From: Clostridia bacterium | GTDB taxonomy: Bacteria; Bacillota; Clostridia; Christensenellales; Pumilibacteraceae | DNA: 7,698 bases | Assembly: GCA_017452405.1 (NCBI GenBank) | Contig: JAFTMM010000070.1 | Location: 1-7,698 of the forward strand | Direction of reading: 5' to 3' | Part shown: positions 6,901 to 7,698 of the stretch, in pieces | Layout of the letters: each line of letters opens with the position of its first letter | How positions within the stretch are numbered: the stretch's first letter is position 1 | The notes under the pieces: generated by a model | The model's database searches: none | What the model saw: the letters and a program-made list of their open reading frames with translations, nothing else | Told to the model about the DNA's origin: nothing | Program-made: the position numbers and the translations under genes

Positions 6901-7429
6901 GCTCGTTCTCGACACCGAAGTTTACTCCAACACGGGCGGACAGTCCTCCAAGGCTACGCCTACCGGCTCGGTTGCTAAGTTCGCTGCTTCCGGTAAGCGC
7001 ACCAAGAAGAAGGATCTCGGCATGATGGCTATGAGCTACGGCTACGTATACGTTGCTCAGTGCGCTATGGGCGCAAGCCAGCCTCAGCTCCTCAAGGCTA
7101 TCACCGAAGCAGAAGCTTACGACGGACCTTCGCTCGTAATCTGCTACGCAACCTGTATCAACCACGGTATTCGTATGGATCTCGGTCAGCAGGAACAGAA
7201 GAAAGCCGTTGAGTCCGGCTACTGGCAGCTTTACCGCTACAACCCCGACGCAGGCTTCACTCTCGACTCTAAAGATCCCACTGCTTCCTATCAGGAATTC
7301 CTTATGGGTGAAACGAGATATAAGACGCTCAAAGCAGCTAAGCCCGACGTTGCAGAGAAACTCTTTGCAAAGGCTGAAGAAGACGCTAAGGCTCGTCTCG
7401 ACGCTTACAAGATCAAAGCCGGCAAATAA
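3932..7429 (+). CDS. nifJ: Pyruvate:ferredoxin (flavodoxin) oxidoreductase, single-chain
   Basis: The enzyme converts pyruvate and CoA to acetyl-CoA and CO2 while reducing ferredoxin or flavodoxin, in the cytoplasm of anaerobes. The 1165 residues match the fused homodimeric form. Domain I starts at once with YPITPSSPMAE (26-36). Domain II, transketolase C-terminal-like, spans about 260-390. The gamma-type domain III begins about 415 with GFGGDGTVGANK (422-433). The ferredoxin-like domain carries two 4Fe-4S motifs: C690, C693, C696, C700 and C744, C747, C750, C754. The proximal cluster ligands are C809, C812, C837 and C1075. The Mg-thiamine-diphosphate site shows GGDGWAYDIG (965-974) and SNTGGQ (999-1004). 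The long C-terminal extension of Desulfovibrio africanus PFOR is absent. An upstream TTG at 3878 in the same frame lies in the leader hairpin and before the ribosome site, so it is rejected as start. Biased codon use and a consensus promoter suggest very high expression. Confidence 0.98.
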   Translation: MKKMTIDGNTAASHVAYAFSEVAAIYPITPSSPMAESADEWASKGQLNMFGQPLRIAELQSEGGAAGAVHGSLTAGALTTTYTASQGLLLMIPNMYKIAGEMLPTVFHVSARALAASALNIFGDHSDVMACRQTGFAMMCSGSVQEVMDLALVSHLATLKSKIPFLHYFDGFRTSHEVSKIDVIEYDEMKSLVNMDEIRDFKNRALNPEHPVQKGTAQNPDIYFQGREAVNKYYDAVPEIVKEKMEAVSKLTGRKYELYQYYGAPDADRVIVLMGSGAESVEETVKYLTAKGEKVGMIKVRLYRPFSMKDFVGAIPASCKKLAVLDRTKEPGSLGEPLYLDVCAALTEMGKTDIKVVGGRYGLGSKEFTPSMINAIYNELAKDEPKNHFTIGINDDVTGTSIPYPEFINAAPKSTVRCKFYGFGGDGTVGANKNSIKIIGDHTDKYAQGYFEYDSKKSGGFTLSHLRFGDEPIQSEYLIDEADFVACHKPAYVTMYDMISSLKDGGTFLLNCKWTDEELDAELPASMKQLIAKKNVKMYAIDALATAKKAGIPRSQNMVLQAAFFNIANIIPYAEAEGYMKKAVEKTYGKKGPEVVKANCDAIDMAISELRQVAIPASWANANDGAVAAMSAEAANDKYYTDFVAVINAQEGNKLPVSMVSADGTVPTGTTKYEKRGTAAVVPMWDIDNCIQCNQCSYVCPHAVIRPVLLTEDEVKAAPEGFKTKAATGFAGMQYRIQISPLDCTGCSSCANVCPAKNKALKMVDVEEAIKAEKDNWDYAITVPVKEVAPTNPKNSQFSQPLFEFSGACAGCGETPYVKLVTQLYGDRMIIANATGCSSIYGGSAPVCPYTKNAKGEGPAWGNSLFEDNAEFGYGMFLAYKARREKLAADMQKAIDLGVCECLKAPFEEWGANMKSVPITKKCAAEIKANLPEAIKKADGELKAVLETIYADSDCIVKKSFWIIGGDGWAYDIGYGGLDHVLAQDEDVNVLVLDTEVYSNTGGQSSKATPTGSVAKFAASGKRTKKKDLGMMAMSYGYVYVAQCAMGASQPQLLKAITEAEAYDGPSLVICYATCINHGIRMDLGQQEQKKAVESGYWQLYRYNPDAGFTLDSKDPTASYQEFLMGETRYKTLKAAKPDVAEKLFAKAEEDAKARLDAYKIKAGK

Positions 7430-7453
7430 GGCTATGTTATCAATAATTGATAT

Positions 7454-7488
7454 AAAAACCGCTCCGAAATTGCTTCGGAGCGGTTTTT
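7454..7488. terminator. Rho-independent terminator of the PFOR gene, bidirectional in form
   Basis: A perfect 15-bp inverted repeat (AAAAACCGCTCCGAA and its complement) flanks an ATTGC loop and ends in TTTTT. It begins 24 bp after the PFOR stop. The A run on the left would give a U run on the minus strand too, so it can also stop transcripts from the converging gene. Confidence 0.95.
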
Positions 7489-7497
7489 GATTTGAGG

Positions 7498-7530
7498 AAA
7501 AATCAGCCGAGAAATTTTCGACTGATTTTT
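7498..7530 (-). terminator. Terminator of the converging minus-strand gene
   Basis: AAAAATCAG (7498-7506) pairs with CTGATTTTT (7522-7530). On the minus-strand RNA the next position is a U.G pair and is followed by three more pairs (7508-7510 with 7518-7520), giving a 13-bp stem with a 7-nt loop and a U run. On the plus strand the same position is a C/A mismatch, so the minus direction is favoured. It starts 9 nt after the stop codon of the gene at 7540. Confidence 0.8.
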
Positions 7531-7539
7531 TGATCGTTA

Positions 7540-7698
7540 TTAGTATTCCAAACGGTAATTTTCAAGCTCGGAGAGATATTTCTTTGCGTACTTTTTTGCG
7601 CCGTCAAGGTCTTGATCGGAATAGTTTCCACATTCTTCGGGTTTTGCGCCGGGTATTTCGCCCTCGTATTCTGAGGCGAAAGAAAACGCTTCTTTGAC
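7540..7698 (-). CDS. Unrecognised protein, C-terminal 52 residues
   Basis: A minus-strand frame runs from the window edge to a TAA at 7540-7542 and gives 52 residues with no internal stop. The segment is hydrophilic and rich in Glu, Lys and Tyr; it ends in a likely amphipathic helix containing AKKYAKKYLSELENYR. There is one cysteine and no membrane segment or motif that I recognise. A terminator immediately downstream and the convergent orientation to PFOR support a real gene. No function can be assigned from this fragment. Confidence 0.75.
   Translation of the reverse strand, partial: VKEAFSFASEYEGEIPGAKPEECGNYSDQDLDGAKKYAKKYLSELENYRLEY

Noticed and set aside
4406..7165. A 919-codon open frame on the minus strand opposite PFOR.
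   Set aside because: It is codon-aligned with PFOR, so its stops would need TTA, CTA or TCA codons in the sense gene. PFOR avoids these, using CTT/CTC and TCC/TCT/TCG/AGC. The translation has no recognisable domain.

Overview
The window looks like chromosomal DNA of a low-to-mid GC anaerobic member of the Bacillota (Clostridia-like, possibly an uncultured gut lineage). The evidence is a single-chain pyruvate:ferredoxin oxidoreductase, a Bacillota-type NAD-dependent GAPDH, a CIRCE-like HrcA operator in front of dnaJ, and sigma-A type promoters with 17-bp spacers and GGAGG ribosome sites. The exact taxon cannot be told from sequence alone.

Layout: positions 1-999 hold most of dnaJ on the minus strand, cut by the window edge. 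Positions 1000-1109 hold its promoter and a long CIRCE-like palindrome that may also terminate the upstream transcript. A type I-like L-asparaginase gene (1110-2126, minus) follows, missing the usual catalytic lysine. Directly upstream of it lies a small frame-broken gene (2140-2398, minus) with a V4R-like, cysteine-rich C-terminus; it is absent from simple ORF calling because its frame has no start codon. A promoter at 2431-2459 would serve this pair. GAPDH (2541-3623, minus) has its own terminator and promoter. A 308-bp divergent intergenic region (3624-3931) separates it from the PFOR gene (3932-7429, plus), which has a consensus promoter, a leader hairpin and a strong terminator. A second terminator and the last 52 codons of an unrecognised minus-strand gene (7540-7698) close the window.

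How it fits together: GAPDH and PFOR are divergently transcribed central-carbon enzymes. GAPDH makes NADH in lower glycolysis; PFOR oxidises pyruvate to acetyl-CoA and CO2 and reduces ferredoxin. Both have strongly biased codon use and identically arranged ribosome sites, as expected of highly expressed genes. DnaJ is the Hsp40 co-chaperone under probable HrcA control. The asparaginase-like gene and its broken neighbour look like a separate short transcription unit.

No new multi-gene system was found. The points most worth a second look are the frame-broken V4R-like gene, the asparaginase with a Lys-to-Glu change at the catalytic position, and the dual-role CIRCE/terminator palindrome.
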